Source: Thuidium tamariscinum (Eukaryota > Streptophyta > Bryopsida > Hypnales > Thuidiaceae). Taken from it: 64,000 bases of DNA. The stretch lies in assembly GCA_947034885.2 (NCBI GenBank), contig OX344753.2, forward strand, positions 3,472,001 to 3,536,000, written 5' to 3'. The notes beneath the pieces are model-generated. The model ran no database searches, was not told the origin of the DNA, and saw only the letters and a program-made list of their open reading frames with translations. The position numbers and the translations under genes were made by a program. This document shows, piece by piece, positions 11,759 through 22,444 of the stretch (position 1 is the first letter of the stretch; the number at the start of each line of letters is the position of its first letter).

Positions 11759-12160
11759 AGCATGGCCACAACTCACATGACCAAATGGCCTAGCTGGGGC
11801 CCACTTGCTAAGCCATGAAAGAAGCTTGGGTTTGGCCAAAAAAATTTGTCCCACCCCAATATGGCCAACGAGGCGGGGGAACAAACTATTTCAGGACTTG
11901 AGGTTCTACCTAGTGGATTCCGACAAGGATAACCCTTTTTCTAATCCCATGTGCCTCAAAACTTGAAAAAAAGGCCCAAAAAAAGGCATGCCGAGTTGAC
12001 TGTCTATTTGGTGATGGCTCTCCATTCAGCCATGCGATTATCAAATTTGTTTAGGCCCATGCTTTTTTTGCTTGGTTGTGCATGCTGTGGAGCAATTTAA
12101 ATGGTCGGATCTGGCCACTTACTGAATTTGTGTCATATTTTGCAGTGCTATGGCCATGCT
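11759..12160. mobile_element. TIR element with AGCATGGCCA ends
   Basis: The 402-bp segment starts AGCATGGCCA and ends TGGCCATGCT, an exact 10-bp inverted repeat. It is bordered by CTTAG on both sides (11754-11758 and 12161-12165), a possible 5-bp target duplication. It has no open frame. It lies between two family A elements, only 23 bases after the first. The superfamily is not clear from the short ends. Confidence 0.65.
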
Positions 12161-12218
12161 CTTAGTGAGCAAAGTTTGGAGAGTCCAATCTTCTAGGAAC
12201 GTACGCTAACTACCCAAC

Positions 12219-12492
12219 GGAAGACATTAAATCCTACCATCAAAGGTCGGCCCAACAGGGTGGATTTGCCTCGGGGAAAAATGCAATTTTTTAAAATTTT
12301 TTGCAAATAATTTTTTGAGCAAATTCTGAATTCATATTTGCAATCAGAGTACCCAAATTAGCCAGTGAAGATCTTAAACGTACCCAAGACATGGCACAAA
12401 ATAGGGGACTTTTTTTCACTTTTACCTCGGACAACCCAAAATTACCCTGCTGGGCCCACCTTCGATGGTAAGTTAGGATTTAACGTCCTGCC
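12219..12492. mobile_element. hAT-like MITE, TIR family A, with 8-bp target duplication
   Basis: The 274-bp element has inverted ends of over 40 bp (GGAAGACATTAAATCCTACC at left, the reverse complement of the right end with a few changes). A perfect direct repeat TACCCAAC flanks it at 12211-12218 and 12493-12500. An 8-bp duplication is the mark of hAT elements. The interior has TTCATATTTGCAATCAGAG, which recurs in the element at 46430-46656, so the two families share internal sequence. Confidence 0.9.
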
Positions 12493-13197
12493 TACCCAAC
12501 TGGTGGAGAAATTCTCCTCGCCCAGCTGTGGCAAATCTTCTGCCAAGCCAGAAGATGCTCTGAGAGAAAAACTTATCAATGCATTCCTAACAGTATCTGC
12601 ACTTTCATAATTTTCCTTACATAATTATTAGCCACCCCTAAAACAATTACTTATCGCCTAATCTGCCACGAGCCCACGACGTTATCTGAATGCAAACTGA
12701 CCTAACGTAAACAGGAGGTTAAGAATGGTTTCTGCTGTGCGCCAAATAACTAAAGTTCTAAACGAAATTAAAAAAAACCCACGGAATAAAAAACTAGAGA
12801 GAGAATTAACTGAAGCCGCCACCGACTTGCTTCCGCATTTAATTGCAAGCTTAATTAAACAATTAATTCCCTACTTAAGTAAACAACTAACTCTAAGTAT
12901 CCCATCCATGCAATTACTGACCTCCAGTCTCAGCACCCAACCCACCTCAATGAACAGGCAGCAGTCAAAGAAGTGGGCGTACAGCTCCCTTCACTTGGCG
13001 GCGCACTCTCATTATTCTCACCAGCACGACCCCCACTGACTCCCTCATATGAACTCCCAGCCTCCCACCCCCACTTCTCTTGATGCTGGAGGCTCCAGCA
13101 ATTGCGCACCCTCAGGGTCCCTGGGGCAAGACACTGGAAGCAATTCAACAGGGTCGTCTTCTTTGCCTTATGAAACAAGGGTACTCGGACTGTGAGG

Positions 13198-16100
13198 ATG
13201 GCATTCCAGAGGTGGGCTGTATGGACTCTGATTTTCTTCACCAGTGTGAAGCTCAATGGAGCTGCTCCGAGTGCTCCGAGTGCTTCGAATGGGAGAGGGA
13301 GTACTTTCCCGAAGGCGAGTTTTATATTCGGAGATTCCCTTGTGGATGCTGGCAACAACAACTACATTGGCTCTTTGGCAAGAGCCAACTATGGAGCCAA
13401 TGGAGTGGATTTTCCTGGTGGGCCGAAGGCGACTGGCAGGTTTTGCAATGGGAGAACTGTTCCGGACATCATTGGTAATGTGACGACGAGTTTTGTTAAC
13501 CTGAATTTGGTTTTCAGGATTATTTTGTTTTCGTTTTCGATTTGTCAACTGTTGGAATGAAATGTGATATGAGGCCTAATGAAATTGTCCCTTGGTAGCC
13601 GATTTTTGAATGGTCGTCTGTTGTGTTGAATTGGTTCTGAATTAACTGGCAGGGCAACTCCTGGGGATACCGTTTGTGCCTGTGTTTCTGGACCCTGCAA
13701 CGAAGGGCAAAGCGATTCTACAAGGAGTGAACTATGCTTCTGGAGGGTCAGGAATCTTGGACTTCACGGGATACAATTTCGTAAGCATTGGTCAATCCTC
13801 TTTTTATGTCGTAAAGAACGATTATCACCGTGTGGTTTCATCAACTCCAAGCATTTCGAGATCAAGAAACTAGTGTCAATTCTACTTTTGAGATTTTCAC
13901 ACTTATAGAGAGCTGATTTTGTTACCTACACCGACAGCAACGGATCTTTTTCGATGTAAACTTGTCTGGCCTTACAAGCTTGCGAGTGGTGTAAGCATGA
14001 CTTGGTTTATATAACGGTTCTATGTTACTGATCTTGGAATGGAAACAAGGTCGGCTACTGTCACTGATTGTGGTCTACTATGTACCTCCCACATTGAAAT
14101 TACATAAGGTGCTCGTATATCGTGTTAAGAATTTTATCGCAATGAACTTGGCTATTCAGCGCGAGAATGTCTCCCCCGCTAGATAGTAATTTCCCTAACG
14201 CCTCACTTGTTCATGTCTTAGAATTGTTTAAATGACGTAAATAGTGTCATTGATTGTAACTAACTATGTTCCTACGTTTGCATTGACTTCAGGTGAACCG
14301 AATTCCGATGTGGCAACAAATTAGTAACTTCAGGAACACCACCACGCAGATCCTGCAGATTTTGGGAGCAACAGCCGGATCGGCACTGATCCAAAACTCG
14401 ATCTACTCTGTGACCATGGGCTCCAACGATTACCTCAACAACTACTGGGTCGTTGGTTCTCCATCACCGAGGCTCTACACCCCTCCGCAGTTTCAAGCCA
14501 AAATCATTAACACCTATCGCCAGCAACTGACGGTTAGTCCATGTTTTTTATTAGCAGGTTACAGCAGTTCGCTTGGGGACTTTCTCTTTTGCATGTCCTC
14601 CTTTTGTTTATTTTTTGATAAAGGCATGTACTGTTCTTCTCAGCTTCTAATCATGTAAAACTTACCTTAGCCCCATCTTAATCATATTTGGTACTGGAGC
14701 CAATTTTCAATTCATGGATATTTGATACTGTGGGAGCTAATTAACATTCGATATATAGTAATTTTCCTTGTGTGCTAACTGGTTCTAATAGTTCGTAAGA
14801 ATTGTTTGGATCGCAGGCGTTGGTGAACCTTGGTGCACGAAAATTTATCCTTTCGAATGTGGGGCCTCTGGGATGCATTCCATACCGAATGACCCTGGAC
14901 TCCACAAAAGAGGGCCAGTGCGTACAGTCTGATAACACACTTGTTGTGGGCTTCAACGCCGCCCTCAAGTCTCTTGTGAATGAGTTCAATAGCAGATACC
15001 CCAATGCCAAGTTTGTAATGGCCAATTCTTACAATGTTGTCAGCCAGATCATCAACAACCCTTCCGGCTTCGGTACGCACAATCTCTCAGCCACTCTAAT
15101 AAGCTGCCCTCATCCAACTCTATTAAACACTGTAGCATTCATTAATTACACTCATTCTTGAGTTCTAGTACTGGCAACCCTAGAGAGGAGCGGAACCTTG
15201 AGTCGCTTAAATGGATACTTGAAAGTTGTTAGAACGTAACTCTGTCATTGTAATCCATTATAATGACATCAATTATGTCATGTAATGCCTTGCAATGACA
15301 TAAGCCTCTCTGACGAGTTCCAGATTAATGTTGTCAGAATCGTTCCATTCTAAGCACCTTTTGAGGATAGTGCCAACTAACTTAGAGTTAATTAGAGCCA
15401 AGTCGTGGCACATCACCGTAAACCAAATCAAGTGATACAAAAGCGAAAATGAAGAAGACAATGTTCTTCTGAGAAGGAGAGTGTTCTGTAGAACGATTTC
15501 CTTGAATCGCAGAAATGCAGAATTGGTTTAATTAACTTGGTTGTATGGTGGGATGTAATTATTATGCTAGGTGGTCATACAATTCGGTGCAGAAATTCTC
15601 TTCGAATGAAATTCATATACCAGAAAAATATTTCGTCGAAGCTAGACCCTCGTTCATTCGTCTAAATCATTGACACTGGCGTTGCCCTTGCGAAGAGGAG
15701 ATGATGCTCTGTGGACGGAATATTCGCTTGAATTGTAGAATTAGCCGAGATAGCAATAAAGCAACCTGGGGAAAATTTTGTACATACCTACATGTATGTT
15801 AATGTAGAATAATTTCCTTGAATTGTAGAAGCAGTTCCGACAGCAACAAATTGATGTGGTTGTATGGTTGGTAGTAATTAGTATGCTTGGTAAATTATGC
15901 AACTTGGTGCAAGAACTTTCCCCTCGAATGAAATTCTAATCCTGGTAGCCTATTCCGTTAAAGTTAGACCGTTGATCATTTTGAAGAAGTCTAAACCATT
16001 ACCAGTGTTGCGCCGTCCTCGTGAAATCGGGAGTGTGTTCTGTAGAAAAATCTCCTTGGATTGTCGAAGCAGTTCAGACAGCAATAGAGAAACGTGGTTG

Positions 16101-16566
16101 TATGGTTGGTAGTAATTAGTATGCTCGGTAAACTATGCAATTACCCTTCGAATGAAATTCTCTTACCGGTTTGATGAAACTGTGGATCATTTCGATGACC
16201 TCTAAACCATTGATGTTCAGTGTTGCGAATTCCTTCTGAAAAGCTGCTGGTATTCTGCAGGAATTTGAACCATCCGTTTCATCAGATACCATTGTTAGTT
16301 AATGTGCTGTTGGTTGTAATTAAGCAGGTTTCGTGACAGCAGACCAAGCGTGCTGTGGTCTTCCAGTGGGCTTATACCATGGTTTGACGCCTTGCTTTCC
16401 CGGCGTCCCCTTCTGCTCCAACAGGAAAAACCATTTCTTCTGGGATCCTTACCATCCGACTGACGCTGCCAACGTCCTCATCGGCCAACGCTTCGTCTCG
16501 GGCACCACGACGGATATTTACCCCATCAATATCAAGCAGCTGGCGGCGCTCCAGTTGCAGGACTGA
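13198..16566 (+). CDS. GDSL esterase/lipase (SGNH hydrolase)
   Basis: Exons: 13198-13474, 13653-13780, 14293-14532, 14817-15072, 16328-16566. All introns are GT..AG and the frame closes over 1,140 nt, giving 379 aa, the usual size of plant GDSL enzymes; five exons is also the common plant pattern. Residues 1-23 are a likely signal peptide, so the product should be secreted. Block I is FIFGDS with the nucleophile Ser47; block II is the glycine of NYASGGSG (about 119-126); block III is GSND (Asn180); block V is DPYHPTDAAN with Asp340 and His343. All catalytic positions are intact. Substrates of this family include surface and storage lipids and small esters; none can be assigned here. The start at 13198 is preferred over a GTG six bases upstream. 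Introns 2 and 4 hold tandem repeats. The family is sure; the subgroup is not. Confidence 0.95.
15481..16250 (+). repeat. ~240-bp tandem repeats in intron 4 of the GDSL gene
   Basis: Units begin near 15481, 15801 and 16033, with a truncated unit at about 15709-15780. Shared words in order are GTTCTGTAGAA, TTCCTTGAATTGTAGAA, GTGGTTGTATGGTTGGTAG, TAATTAGTATGCT, CTTCGAATGAAATTC and CATT. The CCTTG landmark lies at 15500, 15726 (as GCTTG), 15816 and 16054. The array makes this intron (1,255 bp) the longest in the gene. Confidence 0.85.
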
Positions 16567-17447
16567 AGTGACGGGATGAGGAACTCAAGGAGAAAGCTCT
16601 CAGATTGTGCATTGATTATATTGATGGTCCTACAGGAGGATCGATTAGAATTCGATGAGTTTATTAGGTAGTGAAGGTTCTACAGAGGAGAATGATGATA
16701 TTATTTTATTGAGAGTGGGGTTGGGTAGGAGGTCAGCTTATTAGGGGGCCTGGGCGTTTGCAATTCTTTTGTGATTTGGATTCTGTTCTACCTATTTTAT
16801 TATTTATATTGTCACCAAATTATTTTACCCCTTGCCTGCCTTGTCTCCTCACAATTGACCACTAAGCGCTTCGAAGTCACAATATGGATGATAAACAGAG
16901 TGCGGAACCGTGACTCTGAATGTTTAGAGATTAAGTTGCCTTCTTAAGATAAGTATGATAAAATTGAAGAAAATTTGGTAACTTGGTAGTCTGGTCATAA
17001 CCCCTCATTGTTTGAAGTCCAAACGTGCCTAGAAGCAATCTTCTTTTTCAAGTCTTATAAGTCTACATGTCACAAAGATATGACAATTTCAGCCATACAA
17101 TCTTGTAGTGTGCTTGTTGTACTAGATGATGGATCAAATTTGGAGTCATTTGATTACATTGATTGCAAGATTATAATGTTTTAGTGTTTAAAAAAAATGC
17201 TGAAATTTTCCTAAAAACACATTTGGAGGTGAAATTTCATTTCTAAATGTATTCAAATGAAAAAATATAAACTATAAAGTGCTTTGAAATCAACATTCAA
17301 ACACATTAGTGAAAAAAAAATGTCATTCAATTGGCTCATTGTGTTTGCAAAATGACTTTTGAAATGTCACAATAATAGCAAAAAAGGGTAAAAAAAACAC
17401 ATTGATGGCTAAACCTTCTCATACTAAATTGCTTCTCAGTCACTTAA
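16567..17447. other. 3' flank of the GDSL gene and AT-rich spacer
   Basis: The first 250 bases are the likely 3' untranslated region. AT-rich DNA with short A and T runs follows. I see no gene or named element. Confidence 0.5.
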
Positions 17448-17935
17448 AAAACCTTGGATTGATATGAAATTTAACCACACGAACTAGACTAGAATGCATA
17501 GCTTTTCCAAAAAAGAAGTGATTAGAAATGGATACCATATGAAGAAAAAACAAGCCACCAAAGTTGTTGTAATCCAGAAATGTCTAGTTTTTGAACTTTG
17601 AATTGGTTCCAAACATTCCAAACAACTTGGATCCTATGAAAATTTGACTACAATAATTAGACTTCTAGAATAATATAACCCATCAAATTTTATTGAAAAC
17701 AAACATTAGATGAAGGAGATACAAGCCTCCAAAGTTGCACCCATCAATTGCAGTTCAATAAACCCAAATTGAATATGTGAACTTTCATTGGCTCCCAAAG
17801 CATTTGTACATCTTGGATTTATCTAAAAATCTTACCACACAAACTAGACTAATATGCGCAACTTTTCCAACATGTTTTTATTAAATTTGGACATGAGATG
17901 CAAAAGTTACAATACTTTGAATTGAATTTGCTAGA
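17448..17935 (+). repeat. ~180-bp satellite-like tandem repeat, three units
   Basis: The landmark CTTGGATT/CTTGGATC lies at 17453, 17636 and 17812, a period of 183 and 176. Each unit then has AAATYTKACCACAC or a variant, AACTAGACTARAATGC or AATTAGACTTCTAGAA, and (in the first two) a GCCWCCAAAGTTG core. The units are diverged, so this is an old local amplification and not an active centromeric satellite. Confidence 0.75.
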
Positions 17936-17939
17936 CTAT

Positions 17940-18180
17940 GCAAGGACATTTTTCATCCCTTTTGTCAATGAGGGGTTAAGTGACCATTTAAGAGTTGATT
18001 GCCTTTTGGAAAAGCTAAACTTTTTGAGACAATTTTCAGTAAATATTTGTAGGAAGAAAAATGAAATTGACATCTAATCCAAATTGTTTCATTTTTTTTA
18101 GGACTTTCAAGGAATTGGTTATGAATTTTTGAAGTTGAATTGCATTGATCACTAAAAGCAACCACCTTGTGAAATGTACA
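17940..18180 (-). repeat. Dispersed repeat R1, diverged inverted copy
   Basis: Read on the minus strand, it has TTCAACTTCAAAAATTCATAA, ATGAAACAATTTGGATTAG, ATGTCAATTTCA and TTTACTGAAAATTGTCT in the same order as the R1 copies at 8165, 24930 and 46800. Confidence 0.65.
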
Positions 18181-18957
18181 CCACTCTCCTAAATTGAAAG
18201 CAATAAAACAAATAAGCCTATGTCTTATTATTGCTTTTAGAACAAGGACACTTTAGAATAAATCACTTTTAGAATAAATTACCTTAATGATCCCCCCCCA
18301 AAAGGCACAAAACGGAAGAAATTTTAAAAAAAGGTTAAATTATTACTCAATGGTCTAGCTTTATTGTAGTCGGGGCTTCTTCTTTGGCTTTCTAGTGCTT
18401 GGATTGCACCCAAGAAAATAGTTTTACTAACAAATGGTAAAATATCATGAAGTTTTTTGCCAAGGAGCTTTGCATTGATAAAAAATCTTGGATGAAATCT
18501 CTAGATTGTGGATGGAATTAGAAGTATGTTCATGAGTACTAATGTGATATTTTCTATCCAATATGTGGATGAACATTGAAATTTGAGCGCCACTATAACA
18601 TTTTATATCACCACTTTGGCACTTCATGAAAAATGGAAAAAAAACAAACAAATCGTAGATAGAACCGGTACTTGAATTTCAATCGAAAGGCACGTTCTCG
18701 AATATGCGCCTTGTATTACATCTTGTGACATCGGTTCTTGATTCGTGACTGGAAGATACACGTGATCACCGCTTCAAGAGACGGATTCCTGTCCATTCTA
18801 CGAGGCAGGAGAAATTCTCTCCTCGATCATATTAAGTCAAATAATGGGGACAATCTTCACAGACAATTTATATAACAACGTGAACCCTGCTTGTAGGACT
18901 AATCTTTTTCAATTTCTAATGTGCTCTTGGTTTAATACAAATTAAATGTAGGCTTTT
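18181..18957. other. Spacer and probable 3' untranslated region of the sigma-factor gene
   Basis: AT-rich DNA downstream of the minus-strand sigma gene. The 250 bases nearest the stop are less AT-rich and may be transcribed. I see no other feature. Confidence 0.4.
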
Positions 18958-21900
18958 TCATTCGAATTCTGTTTTCACATCTAGGTACTCCCGTAGAACG
19001 CTGTTCCGGTTTGGTTGTCTCAGCTTCCGCATGGCTTTTGACTCAATTTGTCTTATCCTCTCACGAGTAACTTTAAAAATGACGCCTATTTCTTCTAGAG
19101 TCCTGAACCGTCCATCGTCCAATCCAAATCGCAGTCTGAGAACCTCCCTTTCCCTCGGATTCAGGGTGCGGAGCACACCTTCGAGCTCTTGTTTCAGCAA
19201 CTGCTTTCCAATGGCATCCTCAGGTGACTCAACGTCTTCATCAGCAACCAGCTCCTGTAACGTCACACACTTTGCATTAGGCACAACGGCATCAGTTGAT
19301 ACTATACTTATTTACATTAAGACAAAATCCTATCCGTCACTATTAATTTGTTTTAACACTCACCCCGACTGTAGTATCTTTCTCCTTGCCAATGGGCCTC
19401 TCCATTGAACTTGGGGCTCTAGCTGACTTCATTACAGAATACATCTTCTCTACTGTCAAACCGACCATTTCAGCGATTTCCTCATCACGTGGGTGCCGCC
19501 CGTGCTCCTGATATAGAATCTTCTTAGCTTTGTTGATACGTGAAACGACTTCATATAAATGAATCTGTTCACAACAGAAGCAGATCAAAGATGTCATTTT
19601 CTGAATCCGATTGGCAATCAGCTCAGAGTAAGATGCTCACATTCTTGTACACTCCTTAAGTCAGTCACCTAAACCCCCAAATAAACCTCGGAATCCGACT
19701 CAAGTCTGATTTTGTAGTCCGGGGAAACCCGTCAGCAATGACATGAGTTTTTTTCGTCATAATACGAACTCAAGATGAATTGGGCGAGATGAAATGGCAC
19801 TCACTGGTAAACGAATGGTCCTAGATTGATCTGCAATTGCTCGTGTTACAGCCTGCCTAATCCACCAATGTGCATAAGTACTAAACTTAAACCCCTTAGT
19901 CGGATCAAACTTCTCGACTCCCTTTATCAATCCCAAGCTCCCTTCCTGTTCTTCCAACAAAGCAACAAGACAAAACTCAGAATCAGAAATTCAATTCAAC
20001 CCATGCATTAATTCTATTGAGAAAGTGACTGCAAATTAATCTCCTAGTGGGCATAATGATTGTTTTAAAATTAGATATATTTTCTCAGAAACAATATTCC
20101 TACAATCGAGGAGACATGGTTGACAACGAACCTGAATCAAGTCCTGAAGAGTCATCCCTCGGCCCTGATAGGCTTTGGCAATAGAAACCACCAACCGCAA
20201 ATTCGAGTTCACCATCTTATCCTTGGAGAACCGACCTTTCTTAAGCCGCGATTCAAAAGCATTCTGTTCCATTCCTACTGCTCGACTCCACTCTCCAATT
20301 GTGGGCTCCCTTCCTACCTCTCGCTGAAGATCACTGTGCACCCTCTCCAGTTTCAGTAGATCCTAAAACGACGAGGGAGCTACAAGGTTAGCACATCTTA
20401 GTCACTTCAGTATTAAAAAAAAAGTACAATGCTTCCAGGGCATATCTCAAGTGTGTAGACATCTACATATTGTAATGTACCTGAATCTGTAAAGAAAGAT
20501 CAACTTCTTCTTTCGATGTCAGCAACTTGGTTCTCCCAATGTCACGCAAATACGCACGAATGGGATCTGAAGGATCTGATGCAATCTGCGGCTTCCTAGG
20601 CTTGGGTACAGCAGGCGCGGATGCGAGAGCAGTGGCAACCTTCTCCGCTTTCTCCAATGCTCGCTCCCGCCTCCTCATCCTCTCCCCTCTACGCCTAGAC
20701 TTCACAGTCACCTCAACACTCCGAATTCGAGGCAATTCCTCCGCAGTCTCGGCGTCATTACAACCTGCAAGTCACACATAAGTTTAGAAACTATCAATGA
20801 TTTCACCTCCACATGAAACGCCTTGTGCTGCAACCTCAAACATACCCATATCTACACACTCAAACCTCTTTATTATGACTGAAACAATATTCTAGAATAT
20901 CCTGCACATGTGCGACACTATCTTTGAACGCTTGTCACACATTCAACGAACAGTACATCTTAGTATAAAAGTTGGGACCCAGGCGGTAAGATTGAAGAGG
21001 TTGGGATAACGACACATCCTTAGGAATTGCTCAAGAGTGGCAAACTCTAGTCATCTTATCTAGTCCAGGGTTTAAGAGGATCAACAGATTCTAATTCACA
21101 AATGACAGATGTTTCTTTCTGATTTGAGGTAAGATTGGAAAATTTCTTGAAGGACCATGGATTTCGTTAAATGATGGTCATCATCATCGCCTGCATCAGT
21201 AACCCCTAAAGAACCAAGGTCTCTCAATATTAAAATCACCAATTCCATTAATCATATTGTGAAAGTCTAAATCAGACGGGCTAGACTTTACATCGTGAGA
21301 ATCAGAGAAGCCTATTGCATGAGTTGGTCAAAACATAAGCAAAATCGGACGAAACAAAGTCTCCACACAGAGCTACAAGAAGGTTATCTTTACACTTAAC
21401 GGAAGAATGAATACATTCTACACAATTGAGATATTCTTCTTTCAGAAAAGCCTCTAGCAGGAAAGTAGGTTTTGAACCTTATCTTCATCCTTTCGGGGAG
21501 AAGTGGATCAAACACATTCTACACAGATGAGAGACTCTTCATCCAGATAAGCTTCTTTCATGATTTCGCCAAACGTAGTTTTCAAGAAAAGATTCTACGA
21601 CCATGAGTTTCGGCAATGTACCTAAATTTGGCACAACAGTTGCGGTGTCCTCCGCCTCCCGAATGAGACTCGACACCCCTCTCAAGATCGACTCCAGCTT
21701 CTGCACACAACTCTGCTCAGCCTCCAACATAGCCGCCTCCGCGTCATACTCCATCCGAAACGAATGCTCCATGTCGCTCAACCTGGCTCGTTCTAACCTC
21801 AGCAAGTCGAATTCCGTCGGAAACGCCTCGTTCTCCACCACCATCGCATCCGCGAAGGAAGCTGCGTCACTCGCAGCTCTGGCAGCTGCTAAAGCCAAAG

Positions 21901-22444
21901 CCATCGCCTCCTCGGCCGCCGACACGCCTTCCTCGCTCCTCTCCGTCACCAAAACATCGTCCACTTTGAGGACTCGGCATTGCACAGCTCTTTGGGAAGG
22001 GCGAATTCTCAACAACAACGACGGGAGCTTCACAATCCTGCAAATCATAGCTCCAAATTCCATCAATCTCTAAAACCCAAGAAAACCCAGGAAAATCCAA
22101 AATGGTTCACGGCGGGAATACAAGATGAGACCCGACTTCTTGGTGGAATTTAGCGGAATTTAGAAAGATTGCTAAACCCTACCACATTACCATCCTCGCA
22201 CCCCGAACCCCGAAAAGAAATATTCTCATCCGAATTCTCAATTTCGAAAAAGATTAAGAGAAAAGAGAGGTTCTTCACACCGTAGAGATGCTATTCGTTT
22301 TCGACTTGCTCGTGTGGCGGACCTCATATTGCATTGGACTCCGCCATCGCGTCTTCCAGTGCTGCAACTTGCGTTCTCATCGAATCCTCGGCCTTTTGAA
22401 ATGGGCAGCACCGCAGTGCAGGCCGACGACACTGATGTCGCCAT
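18958..22444 (-). CDS. Plastid RNA polymerase sigma-70 factor (SIG1/SIG2-type)
   Basis: Minus-strand exons: 22444-22281, 22037-21622, 20764-20481, 20362-20132, 19945-19805, 19564-19364, 19254-18958. All introns have GT..AG and the frame closes over 1,734 nt, giving 577 aa, close to known plastid sigma factors. The N-terminus is Ser-, Ala- and Arg-rich with few acidic residues, as in a transit peptide. An Ala-rich helix follows (about 110-130). Region 1.2 has [12 protein letters not shown] (about 259-270). Region 2 has [36 protein letters not shown] and [15 protein letters not shown] (exons 4-5). Region 3 is exon 6. Region 4 has RTLEEIG and [20 protein letters not shown] (exon 7), the helix-turn-helix that reads the -35 box. 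It directs the bacterial-type plastid polymerase to promoters. Assignment to SIG2 as opposed to SIG1 is only tentative. Confidence 0.95.
20865..20960 (+). repeat. Dispersed copy of the TMKL1-promoter block
   Basis: In intron 2 of the sigma gene lie ACTCAAACCTCTTTATTATGAC, then a spacer, then AGAATATCCTGCACATGTGC and GACACTATC. The order and spacing match ATTCAAACCTCTTTACTACG...CCCTGCACGCATGCCACACTATC at about 3524-3590. This shows that the block duplicated at 3.4-3.9 kb is part of a mobile or dispersed family. Confidence 0.7.

Noticed and set aside
11970-12180. Gene fragment in the less AT-rich DNA upstream of the GDSL gene
   Set aside because: The segment is the right half of the AGCATGGCCA element and has stops in all frames.
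12365-12610. 81-codon frame before the GDSL gene
   Set aside because: Most of it is inside the hAT-like MITE and crosses its right end and target duplication.
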